This document shows, piece after piece, positions 24,883 to 34,334 of a DNA stretch of 64,000 nt (position 1 is the stretch's first letter; every line of letters begins with the position of its first letter). The translations under genes were made by a program, and so were the position numbers. The notes beneath the pieces are model-generated. The model ran no database searches, had not been told where the DNA came from, and was given only the letters and a program-made list of their open reading frames with translations. Origin of the DNA: Desulfovibrio sp. ZJ209 (GTDB lineage Bacteria; Desulfobacterota; Desulfovibrionia; Desulfovibrionales; Desulfovibrionaceae); the NCBI RefSeq assembly GCF_011039135.1, contig NZ_JAAKEJ010000001.1, positions 620,001 through 684,000 on the forward strand. Reading direction: 5' to 3'.

Positions 24883-26727
24883 ATGAGCATCATCCACCAC
24901 ACGGGCGGCGACCGGGCGCTTTCGCTCCAGGATACGGCCGAGCCACGCCTCTTCCGGGAACTTTTCCCTTACACGAGCATCTGCCGGACCTCCTTTGACG
25001 AGGTGCTGCTTTCGCCGCGCCCGGCCGCGCAGATGCGCATCACCGACACCACCTTCCGCGACGGCCAGCAGGCGCGCCCCCCCTATACGGTGCGACAGGT
25101 GGCACGGATGTTCGATTTTCTCCACCGCCTCGGCGGCAAGACCGGCCTCATCGCGGCCTCGGAGTTTTTTCTCTATTCCCCGCGCGACCGCAAGTGCGTG
25201 GAGGTGTGCCGCGCGCGCGGCTACCGCTTCCCGCGGGTGACGGCGTGGATACGCGCCAACCGCGAAGACCTCAAGCTCGCGCGCGACATGGAATTTGACG
25301 AAACCGGCATGCTGACCAGCGTTTCGGACTACCACATCTTCCTCAAGCTCGGGAAGACGCGCCAGCAGGCCATGGACATGTATACCGACCTCGCCGCCCA
25401 GGCCCTGGACTGGGGCATCATCCCGCGCTGCCACTTCGAGGACGTGACGCGCGCGGACATTTACGGCTTCTGCCTGCCGCTCGCGCAGCGCCTCATGGAG
25501 CTTTCGCGGCAAAGCGGCATGCCCGTCAAGATCCGCCTCTGCGATACCATGGGCTATGGCGTGCCGTGGCCGGGGGCGGCGCTCCCGCGCTCGGTGCAGC
25601 GCATCGTGCGCGCCTTCACCGACGAGGCCGGCGTGCCCGGGGAGTGGCTCGAGTGGCACGGCCACAACGACTTCCACATGGCGCTCGCCAATGGCGTCAC
25701 CGCGTGGCTCTACGGCTGCGGCGCGGTCAACAGCACGCTCTTCGGCTTCGGCGAGCGCACGGGCAACACCCCGCTGGAGGCGTTGCTTGTGGAATACATC
25801 TCCCTCACGGGCGACGACGCCGCGGCGGACACCACGGTGCTCAGCGAAGTGGCGGAATTTTTCGAGCGCGAGCTCGATTACCGCATCCCGCCCAACTATC
25901 CCTTTGTGGGGCGCGACTTCAACGCCACCAGCGCCGGCGTGCATGCGGACGGCCTCGCCAAGAACGAGGAGATCTATAATATTTTCGATACGAAGCGCCT
26001 GCTCGGGCGCCCGGTGCCCATCATCGTCACCGACAAGACGGGCCGGGCGGGCGTCGCCTACTGGATCAACACAAGCCTTGGCCTCCCCAAGGAACAGCAG
26101 GTCTCCAAGAAGCACCCGGCCGTGGGCAAAATCTACGACGCCATCATGGCGCTCTATGCCGACAGCGGCCGCACCACGAGCCTTTCGCACGAGGAGATGG
26201 AATCGCTCGTCCAGCAGCACATGCCCGAGCTCTTTGCGAGCGAATTCGACCGCATGAAGAAGCTCGCCGGCGAGCTCGCGGCCAACCTCATCCTCCGGCT
26301 GGCGGCGAGCCCGGCGCTCTGCCGGCTGGACGCCGAGGCCTGCGCCGCGCTGGACGCCTTTGTGGCCGAATATCCCTTCATCCAGTTCTGCTGCCTCACC
26401 GACGCCGAGGGGCGCATGTGCTGCTCGGCCATTGCGGATTCAGAATACGCCGCCAACTATGCCTCGCTCCACCCGGGCTATGACTTTTCCGGCCGCGAGT
26501 GGTTCAGGATGCCCATGCAGACGGGCGATTTGCATATCATGGACGTGTACCAGTCGCACTTCACGTCGAAGCTCGTCATCACGGTCTCCTGCGCGGTGAC
26601 GGACGAGAATGACCGCATTGTGGGCGTGGTGAGCGGCGACATCCAGCTTGAGCAGTTGCTCAAGCGGGCGCGCGCCCTCAGGCGCGAGGCGGTTGAAGGC
26701 GAGGACGGCGAGGACGCCGCAGAATAA
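24883..26727 (+). CDS. (Re)-citrate synthase-type enzyme with C-terminal Cache/PDC-like domain
   Basis: 614 residues. An HMGL/isopropylmalate-synthase-like barrel runs from about residue 50 (RITDTTFRDGQQARPPYT). Metal ligands and signature include EWHGHNDFHMALANG, and a second block is FNATSAGVHADGLAKN. (Re)-citrate synthases of Clostridium kluyveri and Desulfovibrio are related to homocitrate/isopropylmalate synthases rather than ordinary citrate synthase. The next genes, icd and aconitase, support that role. Residues about 490-597 look like a Cache/PDC sensor fold: FIQFCCLTDAEGRMCCSAI, then HPGYDFSGREWF and IVGVVSGDIQLEQL. A ligand-binding domain on a cytoplasmic enzyme is unusual and may give allosteric control. 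Homocitrate or citramalate synthase are alternatives. Confidence 0.8.
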   Translation: MSIIHHTGGDRALSLQDTAEPRLFRELFPYTSICRTSFDEVLLSPRPAAQMRITDTTFRDGQQARPPYTVRQVARMFDFLHRLGGKTGLIAASEFFLYSPRDRKCVEVCRARGYRFPRVTAWIRANREDLKLARDMEFDETGMLTSVSDYHIFLKLGKTRQQAMDMYTDLAAQALDWGIIPRCHFEDVTRADIYGFCLPLAQRLMELSRQSGMPVKIRLCDTMGYGVPWPGAALPRSVQRIVRAFTDEAGVPGEWLEWHGHNDFHMALANGVTAWLYGCGAVNSTLFGFGERTGNTPLEALLVEYISLTGDDAAADTTVLSEVAEFFERELDYRIPPNYPFVGRDFNATSAGVHADGLAKNEEIYNIFDTKRLLGRPVPIIVTDKTGRAGVAYWINTSLGLPKEQQVSKKHPAVGKIYDAIMALYADSGRTTSLSHEEMESLVQQHMPELFASEFDRMKKLAGELAANLILRLAASPALCRLDAEACAALDAFVAEYPFIQFCCLTDAEGRMCCSAIADSEYAANYASLHPGYDFSGREWFRMPMQTGDLHIMDVYQSHFTSKLVITVSCAVTDENDRIVGVVSGDIQLEQLLKRARALRREAVEGEDGEDAAE

Positions 26728-26763
26728 TTCCCAATGGGCCGCGGGCCCCGGAGAAGGATTTTC

Positions 26764-27903
26764 ATGCGCAAGACCATCTACTGGATCGAGGGCGACGGCA
26801 TCGGGCCGGAAATCTGGCGCGCGGCGCGGCCGGTCATCGACGAGGCGCTGGCCGCGGAATCGGATATGCGGCTCGACTGGCAGGAACTGCTCGCCGGCGA
26901 AAAGGCCCGCGAAGCGGAGGGTACGCCGCTCCCCGAGGCCACGCTCACTGCCCTGCGCGGGGCCGACATCGCCATGAAGGGCCCTCTCGGCACGCCCGTG
27001 GGCACGGGCATCCGCAGCCTCAACGTGGCCCTGCGGCAGGGGCTCGACCTCTATGCCTGCATCCGCCCGGTGCGCCATATCCCGGGGCTGGAAACGCCGG
27101 TCAAGCACCCGGAGCGCGTGGACATGGTCATCTTTCGGGAGAACACCGAAGATGTCTATGCCGGCGTTGAGTTCGCCGCGGGCACGCCCGAGGCGCGCAA
27201 GCTGGCGGAATTTTTGCGCGACGAGCTCGGCGTGACGCGCGTGGCCGAAGTGGCGGCCATCGGCATCAAGCCCATGACCGAGTCCGGCTCCAAGCGCCTC
27301 GTGCGCCGCGCCCTGCGCTACGCGCTGGAGAACGGGCGCCCGAGCCTGACCCTCGTCCACAAGGGCAATATCATGAAGTTCACGGAAGGCGCCTTCCGCC
27401 AGTGGGGCTATGATGTGGCGGCGGAAGAGTTTGGGAACCAGACCTGCACCGAAAAAGACCCGGTCCCCGGGCGCCTGGTGGTCAAGGACCGCATCGCCGA
27501 CGCCATGTTCCAGGAGGCCCTGCTCCGGCCCGAGGCCTACAGCGTGCTCGCCACGCCCAACCTGAACGGCGACTATATTTCGGACGCGCTGGCCGCGCAG
27601 GTGGGCGGCCTCGGGCTCGCGCCGGGCGTCAACATGTCAGACTCGCTGGCCTTTTTCGAAGCCACGCACGGCACCGCCCCGGCCATCGCCGGCAAGGACA
27701 GGGCCAATCCCGGGAGCATCATCCTGTGCGGGGCACTGCTCATGGAGCATCTGGGCGTGCCCGCCGCGGCGGACCGTATCCGTTCGGCCGTGGCCAAGGC
27801 CATCGCCGGCAAGGCCGTCACCGAGGATCTTGCGGCCCAGGTTCCGGGGAGCCGCGTGGTGGGCTGCAAGGAATTCGGCGAGATCATCGGCGAGAATCTT
27901 TAA
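26764..27903 (+). CDS. icd: Isocitrate dehydrogenase
   Basis: 379 residues from the ATG at 26764 (GGAGAAGG upstream). IEGDGIGPEIW is the N-terminal dinucleotide/substrate signature. The phosphate/isocitrate loop is in MKGPLGTPVGTGIRSLNVALRQ with catalytic FRENTEDVYAG. LVHKGNIMKFTEGAFRQWGY and NLNGDYISDALAAQVGGLG give the metal-binding aspartates. HGTAPAIAGKDRANPGS is the cofactor loop. It converts isocitrate to 2-oxoglutarate. The gene lies 36 bases after the citrate synthase gene, forming the oxidative arm of an incomplete TCA cycle. Confidence 0.93.
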   Translation: MRKTIYWIEGDGIGPEIWRAARPVIDEALAAESDMRLDWQELLAGEKAREAEGTPLPEATLTALRGADIAMKGPLGTPVGTGIRSLNVALRQGLDLYACIRPVRHIPGLETPVKHPERVDMVIFRENTEDVYAGVEFAAGTPEARKLAEFLRDELGVTRVAEVAAIGIKPMTESGSKRLVRRALRYALENGRPSLTLVHKGNIMKFTEGAFRQWGYDVAAEEFGNQTCTEKDPVPGRLVVKDRIADAMFQEALLRPEAYSVLATPNLNGDYISDALAAQVGGLGLAPGVNMSDSLAFFEATHGTAPAIAGKDRANPGSIILCGALLMEHLGVPAAADRIRSAVAKAIAGKAVTEDLAAQVPGSRVVGCKEFGEIIGENL

Positions 27904-27936
27904 GCGTCACTTGAAGTTTGTCACAAAGGGGAGGCT

Positions 27937-28584
27937 ATGCTGCCGCTGGAAAACCTGCTCCTCTTTGTTCCGGCCATGGCGCTCCTCGTCATGCTGCCCG
28001 GGCCGGACTTCGCGCTCGTGAGCCGCGTGGCCCTGCTGGAGGGCGCGGGGCCGGGCAGGGCGGCGGCCTGCGGCGTGGCGCTCGGCATCACCGTGCACAC
28101 GGCGTGTGCCATTGCCGGCATCTCTGCCGTCATCGCGGCCTCGGCCACGCTGTTTCAGCTGCTCAGGTATGCCGGCGCGGCCTACCTCTTCTGGCTGGGC
28201 GTCCAGTCCTTCCGGCAAAAGGCGCAGCCCATTGAAGCCAGAGGGGAGCAAGAGGCAGTGGTAGCGCGAGGGCAGCAGGCCCCGTTGCGGCGCGCGTTCC
28301 GACAGGGTTTTTTGACCAATGCGCTCAATCCCAAGGCCATCCTCTACTTTCTCACTCTGTTGCCGCAATTTATTTCCCCGGTTGCGCCGGCAGAGCCGCA
28401 GCTGCTGGAGATGGGCGTTATTACCGCCGTTGAGTGCCTTGTCTGGTATCTCTTTCTCGCGCAAATCCTCGGCCGCGTGCGCCGGGTGTTCGCTGCTCCG
28501 CGCTTCCAGCGCTGGCTCCACCGCGTGACCGGCGCCATCTTTCTCGGTTTCGGCCTCAGGCTGGCCCTTGCAGGGAACGACTAG
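27937..28584 (+). CDS. LysE/RhtB-family exporter
   Basis: 215 residues. The N-terminus NLLLFVPAMALLVMLPGPDFALVSRVALLEG is the LysE family signature (MxPGPDxxLV). Five or six membrane helices follow, with the mid-protein FLTNALNPKAILYFLTLLPQFI loop and a final hydrophobic segment. Such proteins export amino acids such as lysine, threonine or homoserine. It is inserted between icd and aconitase with short gaps, suggesting cotranscription and a possible overflow role; substrate not deducible. Confidence 0.85.
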   Translation: MLPLENLLLFVPAMALLVMLPGPDFALVSRVALLEGAGPGRAAACGVALGITVHTACAIAGISAVIAASATLFQLLRYAGAAYLFWLGVQSFRQKAQPIEARGEQEAVVARGQQAPLRRAFRQGFLTNALNPKAILYFLTLLPQFISPVAPAEPQLLEMGVITAVECLVWYLFLAQILGRVRRVFAAPRFQRWLHRVTGAIFLGFGLRLALAGND

Positions 28585-28620
28585 CCAACGATCTCCACCC
28601 CAAGAAAAGGAGCGCCCATC

Positions 28621-30960
28621 ATGATCACCCTTTCCGCAGAAAAAACCGTCATCAACGAGGGGCAGCTCCAAAGCGCCGCCGAGGCCCAGGCCAAGGGCGT
28701 CGACCTTGGCAAGGCCGCCCGCAACACGCTGGCCGCGCGCATCCTCGCCGCCCACCAGGCCAAGGACGCGCCAAAGGACGGCCAGGTGCACGTGCATTTT
28801 GACGCGCTCGCCTCGCACGACATCACCTATGTGGGCATCATCCAGACCGCCCGCGCCTCGGGCCTCAAGGAATTCCCGCTGCCCTATGTGCTCACCAACT
28901 GCCACAACAGCCTCTGTGCCGTCGGCGGCACCATCAATGAGGATGACCATCTCTTCGGCCTTGCCGCCGCCAAGAAGTACGGCGGCATCTTCGTGCCCCC
29001 GCATCTCGCGGTCATCCACCAGTACATGCGCGAGATGATGACGAGCTGCGGCGGCATGATCCTTGGCTCGGACAGCCACACCCGCTATGGCGCTCTCGGC
29101 GTCATGGGCGTGGGCGAGGGCGGGCCCGAGCTCGTCAAACAGCTACTCGGCAAAACGTGGGACGTGGCCGAGCCCGAAGTGGTGGCCGTGTGGCTCGAGG
29201 GCGAGCCCGCCCCCGGCGTGGGCCCGCAGGACGTGGCGCTCGCGCTCATCGGCGCCGTGTTCAAGGACGGCTTCGTCAAGAACAAGGTGCTCGAGTTCAT
29301 GGGCCCGGGCGTGGGCGCTCTTTCCGTCGACTTCCGCTGCGGCGTGGACGTGATGACCACGGAAACGGCCTGTCTCTCGTCCATCTGGCCCACGGACGCC
29401 AAGGTGCGCGACTGGCTCACCCTGCACGGGCGCGCCAACGACTTCAAGGAGCTGCGCCTTGAAGGGCCGGCCTGTTATGACGGCCTCGTGCGCATCGACC
29501 TTGCGGCGGTGGAGCCCATGATCGCCTTGCCCTTCCACCCGAGCAACGTGCACACCATCGCCGAAGTGACCGCCCATGCCGAGGAGCTTTTGGGCGACGT
29601 GGAAGAGGAGGCCGTGCGCCTCTTCGGGGACGCGGGCAAGGGCCTCAAGCTGCGCGACAAGATCCGCACCGGGGCCATCGTGGCCGACCAAGGCATCATC
29701 GCCGGCTGCGCTGGGGGCACCTTTGAAAATATCAGCCTCGCTTCAGCCATCCTCGGCACCTGGAAGGAGCCCAACCCGCACTTCACGTTCTCCGTCTATC
29801 CGGCGAGCGTGCCGCAGGCCGTGGCGCTGGTGAACAACGGCGCGACAGAAAGGCTCATGACGCTCGGCGCCAACGTCAAGACGGCCTTCTGCGGGCCCTG
29901 CTTCGGCGCGGGCGACACGCCGGCCCACGGCGGCCTCTCGCTGCGCCACACCACGCGCAACTTCCCCAACCGCGAAGGCTCCAAGCCGGGCGAAGGGCAG
30001 ATCGCGGCCGTTGCCCTCATGGACGCGCGCTCCATCGCCGCCACCGCGGCCAATGCCGGCCGTCTCACGCCGGCCACCTCGCTCGACTGGAGCTCGCCTG
30101 ACCTCAAGGTAGACCTCAAGTACCACTTTAACCCCGAGGTCTACCAGCGTCGCGTGTACAACGGTTTCGGCCATCCCGACCCGCAGATGGAGCTCGTCTT
30201 CGGCCCCAATATCGCCGACTGGCCCGAGCTCACGCCGCTGCCGGAACATCTGGTGCTCGAGGTGGCGAGCGTCATCACCGACCCCGTGACCACCACGGAC
30301 GAGCTTATCCCCTCGGGTGAAACGTCCTCCCTGCGCTCCAACCCGCAAAAGCTCGCGGAGTTCACGCTTTCCCGCAAGGATCCGGGCTATGTGGGGCGCG
30401 CCAAGGCGGCGCAGTCCCTGGAGAAGAAGCGGCTCGCCAACCCCGACGACGCCGAGGTGCTGGCCAAGGTGCGCGGCCTGATTGACATCTGCTCGGAGCA
30501 GCCCGCCGTGGCCTCCATGCTGGCGGACCCGCATCCGCTCAGGCAGGTGGGCATCGGCTCACTTGTCTTCGCGTTCAAGCCCGGCGACGGGTCGGCGCGC
30601 GAGCAGGCGGCCTCCTCGCAGAAGGTGCTCGGCGGCTGGGCGAACCTCGCCGTGGAATACGCCACCAAGCGCTACCGCTCCAACCTCATCAACTGGGGCA
30701 TCCTGCCTTTCCTGGTGGAAAAGGAGCTTGCGCGCGACCTCAAGCCCGGCGACTGGCTCATGGTGCCCGATGTGCGCGCCGCCATCGCGGCGGGCAGGTC
30801 GACCATCCTGGCGGCGCTGGTGCATACCGGGGTGGAGGCCGGCAAGAAGCCTTGGGCAGAGCAGGTGGCTCTTTCCCTGCGCGGCCTGACGGAAAATGAG
30901 CGCCAGATACTCCTCGACGGCAGCCTCATCAACCACTATGCCCGGTCAAAGGGCATCTAG
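28621..30960 (+). CDS. Aconitate hydratase
   Basis: 779 residues, shorter than the 890-residue AcnA. Family blocks include LTNCHNSLCAVGG, GGMILGSDSHTRYGALGVMG, SVDFRCGVDVMTTETACLSS and AFCGPCFGAGDTPAHG, which supply cluster cysteines and active-site histidines. The C-terminal swivel domain has SSQKVLGGWANLAVEYATKRYRSNLINWGILPF. It interconverts citrate and isocitrate using a labile [4Fe-4S] cluster. Position after citrate synthase and icd fits the 2-oxoglutarate pathway. A hydratase of another tricarboxylate is the less likely alternative. Confidence 0.85.
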   Translation: MITLSAEKTVINEGQLQSAAEAQAKGVDLGKAARNTLAARILAAHQAKDAPKDGQVHVHFDALASHDITYVGIIQTARASGLKEFPLPYVLTNCHNSLCAVGGTINEDDHLFGLAAAKKYGGIFVPPHLAVIHQYMREMMTSCGGMILGSDSHTRYGALGVMGVGEGGPELVKQLLGKTWDVAEPEVVAVWLEGEPAPGVGPQDVALALIGAVFKDGFVKNKVLEFMGPGVGALSVDFRCGVDVMTTETACLSSIWPTDAKVRDWLTLHGRANDFKELRLEGPACYDGLVRIDLAAVEPMIALPFHPSNVHTIAEVTAHAEELLGDVEEEAVRLFGDAGKGLKLRDKIRTGAIVADQGIIAGCAGGTFENISLASAILGTWKEPNPHFTFSVYPASVPQAVALVNNGATERLMTLGANVKTAFCGPCFGAGDTPAHGGLSLRHTTRNFPNREGSKPGEGQIAAVALMDARSIAATAANAGRLTPATSLDWSSPDLKVDLKYHFNPEVYQRRVYNGFGHPDPQMELVFGPNIADWPELTPLPEHLVLEVASVITDPVTTTDELIPSGETSSLRSNPQKLAEFTLSRKDPGYVGRAKAAQSLEKKRLANPDDAEVLAKVRGLIDICSEQPAVASMLADPHPLRQVGIGSLVFAFKPGDGSAREQAASSQKVLGGWANLAVEYATKRYRSNLINWGILPFLVEKELARDLKPGDWLMVPDVRAAIAAGRSTILAALVHTGVEAGKKPWAEQVALSLRGLTENERQILLDGSLINHYARSKGI

Positions 30961-30979
30961 GCGCCCATGATTTGTGCGG

Positions 30980-31006
30980 CCCCGGGCGCAGTGCTGCCGC
31001 CCGGGG
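30980..31006. other. GC-rich hairpin after aconitase
   Basis: CCCCGGGCG (30980-30988) pairs with CGCCCGGGG (30998-31006) around 9 bases; no T run follows. The element GGGGGCGTC-x-CC...CAGGAG just after it also precedes ruvA. Confidence 0.4.
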
Positions 31007-31030
31007 GCGTCGCCTTTCAGGAGCCGGCAC

Positions 31031-31666
31031 ATGAGTCTCATGTGGTGGGTCATCGCCGGGGCCGTGATGCTGGCGGGGCTCGTTTTCTGTTTCCGCATCA
31101 TGCGGCGCGGCATGAGCACCCTGGACGATGACCGGGGCAAGTTTCTCGCGCGTATCCGCGACGGGGAACACAAGCTCGAGGAAGAGCAGAAGCAGGTCGC
31201 GGCGGACGAGCACATGGCCCTCATGCGCGCGGCCGTGGAAGACCTGTTGCGCCTGGCGGATTCGCCCCCGGGCTACCGCATGGAAACGGCCGGCCGGACC
31301 ATCCTTTTGCACACGCCGAAAGGGACATGGCGGCTTGAGCTCGCCATGCGCGAGATTGGCCTAAAATCCCGGCAAAAAGTGCTCCACGGGCGCCCGCGCT
31401 GGCTTTTGAGCGGCCCGGGCCATGAGGAGCAGCATGCGGACGCGGCCGCCGTCATGCGCAGCCTGGACGCCCACCTGCGGACGGAGGGTGAGCTTGCCCC
31501 GGAGCCGCCCCACCTTGCGCGCCGGCTGGAGCCGGGCACGCAAGCCCAGCGGCGCGCGCCGAGGCCGGCCCCGCACACGGCCGCGCCTGGGGGGCGGAAG
31601 CGGCGCACGGGCCTCGCCGCATCCGCCAGGGGCTTGCCCGCTCAGGCTTCAAAAAAGGCGCGGTAG
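31031..31666 (+). CDS. Membrane-anchored hypothetical protein
   Basis: 211 residues from the ATG at 31031 (CAGGAG upstream). One N-terminal membrane helix MSLMWWVIAGAVMLAGLVFCF is followed by a coiled-coil-like charged stretch (RIRDGEHKLEEEQKQVAADE) and a small folded region with AGRTILLHTPKGTWRLELAMRE. The tail is basic and Ala/Pro/Arg-rich and likely disordered. Function unknown. Its last 25 bases overlap the convergent aminopeptidase gene. Confidence 0.6.
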   Translation: MSLMWWVIAGAVMLAGLVFCFRIMRRGMSTLDDDRGKFLARIRDGEHKLEEEQKQVAADEHMALMRAAVEDLLRLADSPPGYRMETAGRTILLHTPKGTWRLELAMREIGLKSRQKVLHGRPRWLLSGPGHEEQHADAAAVMRSLDAHLRTEGELAPEPPHLARRLEPGTQAQRRAPRPAPHTAAPGGRKRRTGLAASARGLPAQASKKAR

Positions 31667-33027
31667 GCCTCCACCGTGGCGTAAAGGTCCGCGGCGCTCG
31701 CAAGCTCAAAGGGGCTGTGCATGGAGAGGAGCGCGGGCCCAAGGTCGATGACGCGCATGCCGTAGGCCGCCAGGAAAAGCGCCACGGTGCCGCCGCCGCC
31801 CAGATCCACCTTGCCAAGCTCCGCCGCCTGCCACGGGATGTTGCGGCCATTGAGGATGCCGCGCAGCTCGCCGAAAAATTCGGCGTCCGCCTCGCTCGCC
31901 CCATACTTGCCCCGCGAACCCGTGAACTTGGAAAAGCAGGGGCCGTGCCCGATGAGCGCGGCGTTCTGCTTTTCGTGCACCTCCTGAAAATCCGGGTCGA
32001 GGGCGGCCTGCACATCGGCCGAGAGCGCGCGGCTATTGAGCAGCACATGCGAGGCCGAAGTGCCGGGCGCCCAAGCCGCCGCGAGATCCTCCACGCAATA
32101 CTGGAAAAAGCGGGAGGCCGCGCCCGTGGCGCCGTCCGAGCCGATCTCCTCCTTGTCCCAGAACATCACCGCCATGGGCCCCGGGGCAGCCGCGTCCGCG
32201 GTGAGCAGGGCCTCGAGCGCCGCGAACACGCAGATCCGGTCATCCTGCCCATAGCCCCCGAGCAGCGCCCGGTCAAAGCCCACGAAGCGGGCAGCCCCCG
32301 CGGGCACGGCCTGAAGTTCGGCCGTGATGAGGTCTTCTTCGCTGATGCCGTATTTTTTGTGCAGCAGCCTGAGGAGCGCGTCCTTGAGGCTGTCGTCCTT
32401 GTCATCCTTTTTGGCTCGGCGGGAGGGCTTGGGGCCGTCCGGCGCATGGCCGAGGATGATGTTCAGCTTTTCCGCCTCGAAAGCCTCGCTGAGCTTCTGC
32501 CCGGCCTGTTTCTGCGCGAGGTGGGGCAGGAGGTCGGCGATGCAGAAGACGGGTTCCCCCGGCTTTTCGCCGATGCTCACGTCCACGCGCTCGCCGTTCT
32601 CCCGGATGACGACGCCGTGGAGCGCCAGGGGCCTCGCGAGCCACTGGTATTTGCGGATGCCGCCGTAATAGTGCGTTTTCGCCTGCACCACGCCCGGCTG
32701 CTCCACCAGCGGGTGCTGCTTGAAATCGAGCCGCGGGCTGTCCGCATGGGCGGCGATGAGGGCGAGGCCGTCCTTGAGGGGCGCTGTTCCGCGCCGCGCC
32801 GCAAAGAGCGCCTTGCCCCGCAGGGGCCGCATGGCGCGGGCCGCGCCGAAATCCTCCCCATAGCCCGCTTCGGCAAGGCGCCTCTGCACATAGGCGACGG
32901 TCTCGCGCTCGGTCTTGCAATTGCTGATGAAGTCGAGATAGCGCCCGGCGAGCGCCTGCACGTCCTTGCGGGCGTCGGCATAACGCTCCAAGGCGTTGGG
33001 GGGGGTGTAGGCGAGTTCGTTTTTCAT
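31642..33027 (-). CDS. M18-family aspartyl aminopeptidase
   Basis: 461 residues. LIAAHADSPRLDFKQHPLVEQ gives the first zinc histidine/aspartate. The catalytic MFWDKEEIGSDGATGAASRFFQ lies around residue 290-310, and the final histidine is in SMHSPFELASAADLYATVEAY at the C-terminus. A basic insert (RRAKKDDKDDSLKD, mid-protein) is atypical. M18 enzymes form dodecameric tetrahedral particles that trim acidic N-termini in the cytoplasm. First codons overlap folC by 4 bases: folC > aminopeptidase on minus. Confidence 0.88.
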   Translation of the reverse strand: MKNELAYTPPNALERYADARKDVQALAGRYLDFISNCKTERETVAYVQRRLAEAGYGEDFGAARAMRPLRGKALFAARRGTAPLKDGLALIAAHADSPRLDFKQHPLVEQPGVVQAKTHYYGGIRKYQWLARPLALHGVVIRENGERVDVSIGEKPGEPVFCIADLLPHLAQKQAGQKLSEAFEAEKLNIILGHAPDGPKPSRRAKKDDKDDSLKDALLRLLHKKYGISEEDLITAELQAVPAGAARFVGFDRALLGGYGQDDRICVFAALEALLTADAAAPGPMAVMFWDKEEIGSDGATGAASRFFQYCVEDLAAAWAPGTSASHVLLNSRALSADVQAALDPDFQEVHEKQNAALIGHGPCFSKFTGSRGKYGASEADAEFFGELRGILNGRNIPWQAAELGKVDLGGGGTVALFLAAYGMRVIDLGPALLSMHSPFELASAADLYATVEAYRAFFEA

Positions 33028-34334
33028 GGCTGTGACTCCCGTGAGGAAGAAGGTGGATCGAGATAGCCGGGATAGCGGCCAAAAAATTCGGCCAGCAGGT
33101 AGAGCGAACCGGTCATGAGCGTGACGGCATCGCTCGCTGGAGCGGCACCGCCTGCCGCGGCGAGCGCCCGCCCAAGCGCATCCGGGCCATCCAGCGCAAC
33201 GGCAGGCGCGGGGGAGAGGGCGGCAAGGAAGGCGGCCACTTCGGCTGGCTCAGCGGCGCGCGGATTCTCCAGGGCCGGGATAAAGACGGGCACGTGCGGG
33301 AAGCGGCGCCGAAGCATCCCGGCCGAGCTGCGCCAGTCCTTGTCGCCAAGGCAGGAAAAGATAATGGCCGCCGGCGGGGTTGCCATGAGGCCCGGGGCGC
33401 CCCCTTCACCATCAAGCGCCCGCAACAGGGCCTGCATGCCGTGCGGATTGTGCGCGCCGTCCAGCAGGAGCGCGGGATGCTCCGCCGTGCGCGGGAGGAG
33501 CTGGAGCCGCCCGGGCAGGAAGGCGCGGGCCAGCCCCAGCGCCTGGGCTTCGGCATCGTCCGAGCGACAGCCGAGCAGCGGGGCGACGCGCCCCCAGGCC
33601 GTGAGCGCCAGCGCGGCGTTGCCCAACTGGTGCGCGCCGGCGAGGCCGAGGCGCGGCAGCCAGTCTTTGGGGAGGGGTGACGCTCCAGTCAGGGGGGCAT
33701 CCGTGGCGTTTGCGGCAGCCCGCAGGGTTTCTGCCGCCAGCGGGAACTGCTCCGCCGTGCACACCGGGGCCGCGCTGCGCACGGCCGCCGCCTTGTCGCC
33801 GGCGATATGCGCAAGAGTGGGCCCCAGCACGGCCGCGTGATCCATGGCGATGGGCGTGAAGCAGAGCACATCGGCGGCAATGGCGGTGGTGGCGTCATTG
33901 CGTCCGCCGAGGCCGGCCTCCATGGTGGCCACGTCCACCCCGGCCTCCCGGAAGAGGAGGAGCGCTAGCACGGTGAGAAATTCAAAATAGGTGAGGTGCT
34001 CCCCCCCGCAGGCTTCGAGGACGGCACTCGCCGGTGCGGCCCACAGCTTGCCGGGGACGGGGCGCCCGTCTACGCGGATACGCTCTTCCGGGAAAACGAA
34101 ATGCGGCGAGGTATAGAGCCCGGTGCGGCAGCCGTGCGCGGCGCAGAGGCTGGCCAAAAAGGCGGAAGTGGAACCCTTGCCGTTGGTGCCCAGCACCTGC
34201 ACGACCGCGAAGGGCGGCCGCTCCAGCCCGAGCGCCGCGAGCACGCGCCGCATGCGCTCAAGGCCGAGCTCCATATGGAACATGCCGAGAGCGTCCAGAT
34301 GCTGGCGGACGCCCTGATAACTACGAAAGGGCAT
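33024..34334 (-). CDS. folC: Folylpolyglutamate / dihydrofolate synthase
   Basis: 436 residues from the ATG at 34334, whose start overlaps the YcaO gene by 14 bases. The Mur-ligase-type P-loop is VVQVLGTNGKGSTSAFLA. Family blocks RTGLYTSPHF, GLGGRNDATTAI and PIAMDHAAVLGPTLAHIAGDKAA are present, with LLDGAHNPHGMQAL and IIFSCLGDKDW in the C-terminal domain. It adds glutamate to folates using ATP. The whole set (methyltransferase > ycaO > folC > aminopeptidase) overlaps start to stop, so it is one operon. Confidence 0.93.
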   Translation of the reverse strand: MPFRSYQGVRQHLDALGMFHMELGLERMRRVLAALGLERPPFAVVQVLGTNGKGSTSAFLASLCAAHGCRTGLYTSPHFVFPEERIRVDGRPVPGKLWAAPASAVLEACGGEHLTYFEFLTVLALLLFREAGVDVATMEAGLGGRNDATTAIAADVLCFTPIAMDHAAVLGPTLAHIAGDKAAAVRSAAPVCTAEQFPLAAETLRAAANATDAPLTGASPLPKDWLPRLGLAGAHQLGNAALALTAWGRVAPLLGCRSDDAEAQALGLARAFLPGRLQLLPRTAEHPALLLDGAHNPHGMQALLRALDGEGGAPGLMATPPAAIIFSCLGDKDWRSSAGMLRRRFPHVPVFIPALENPRAAEPAEVAAFLAALSPAPAVALDGPDALGRALAAAGGAAPASDAVTLMTGSLYLLAEFFGRYPGYLDPPSSSRESQP

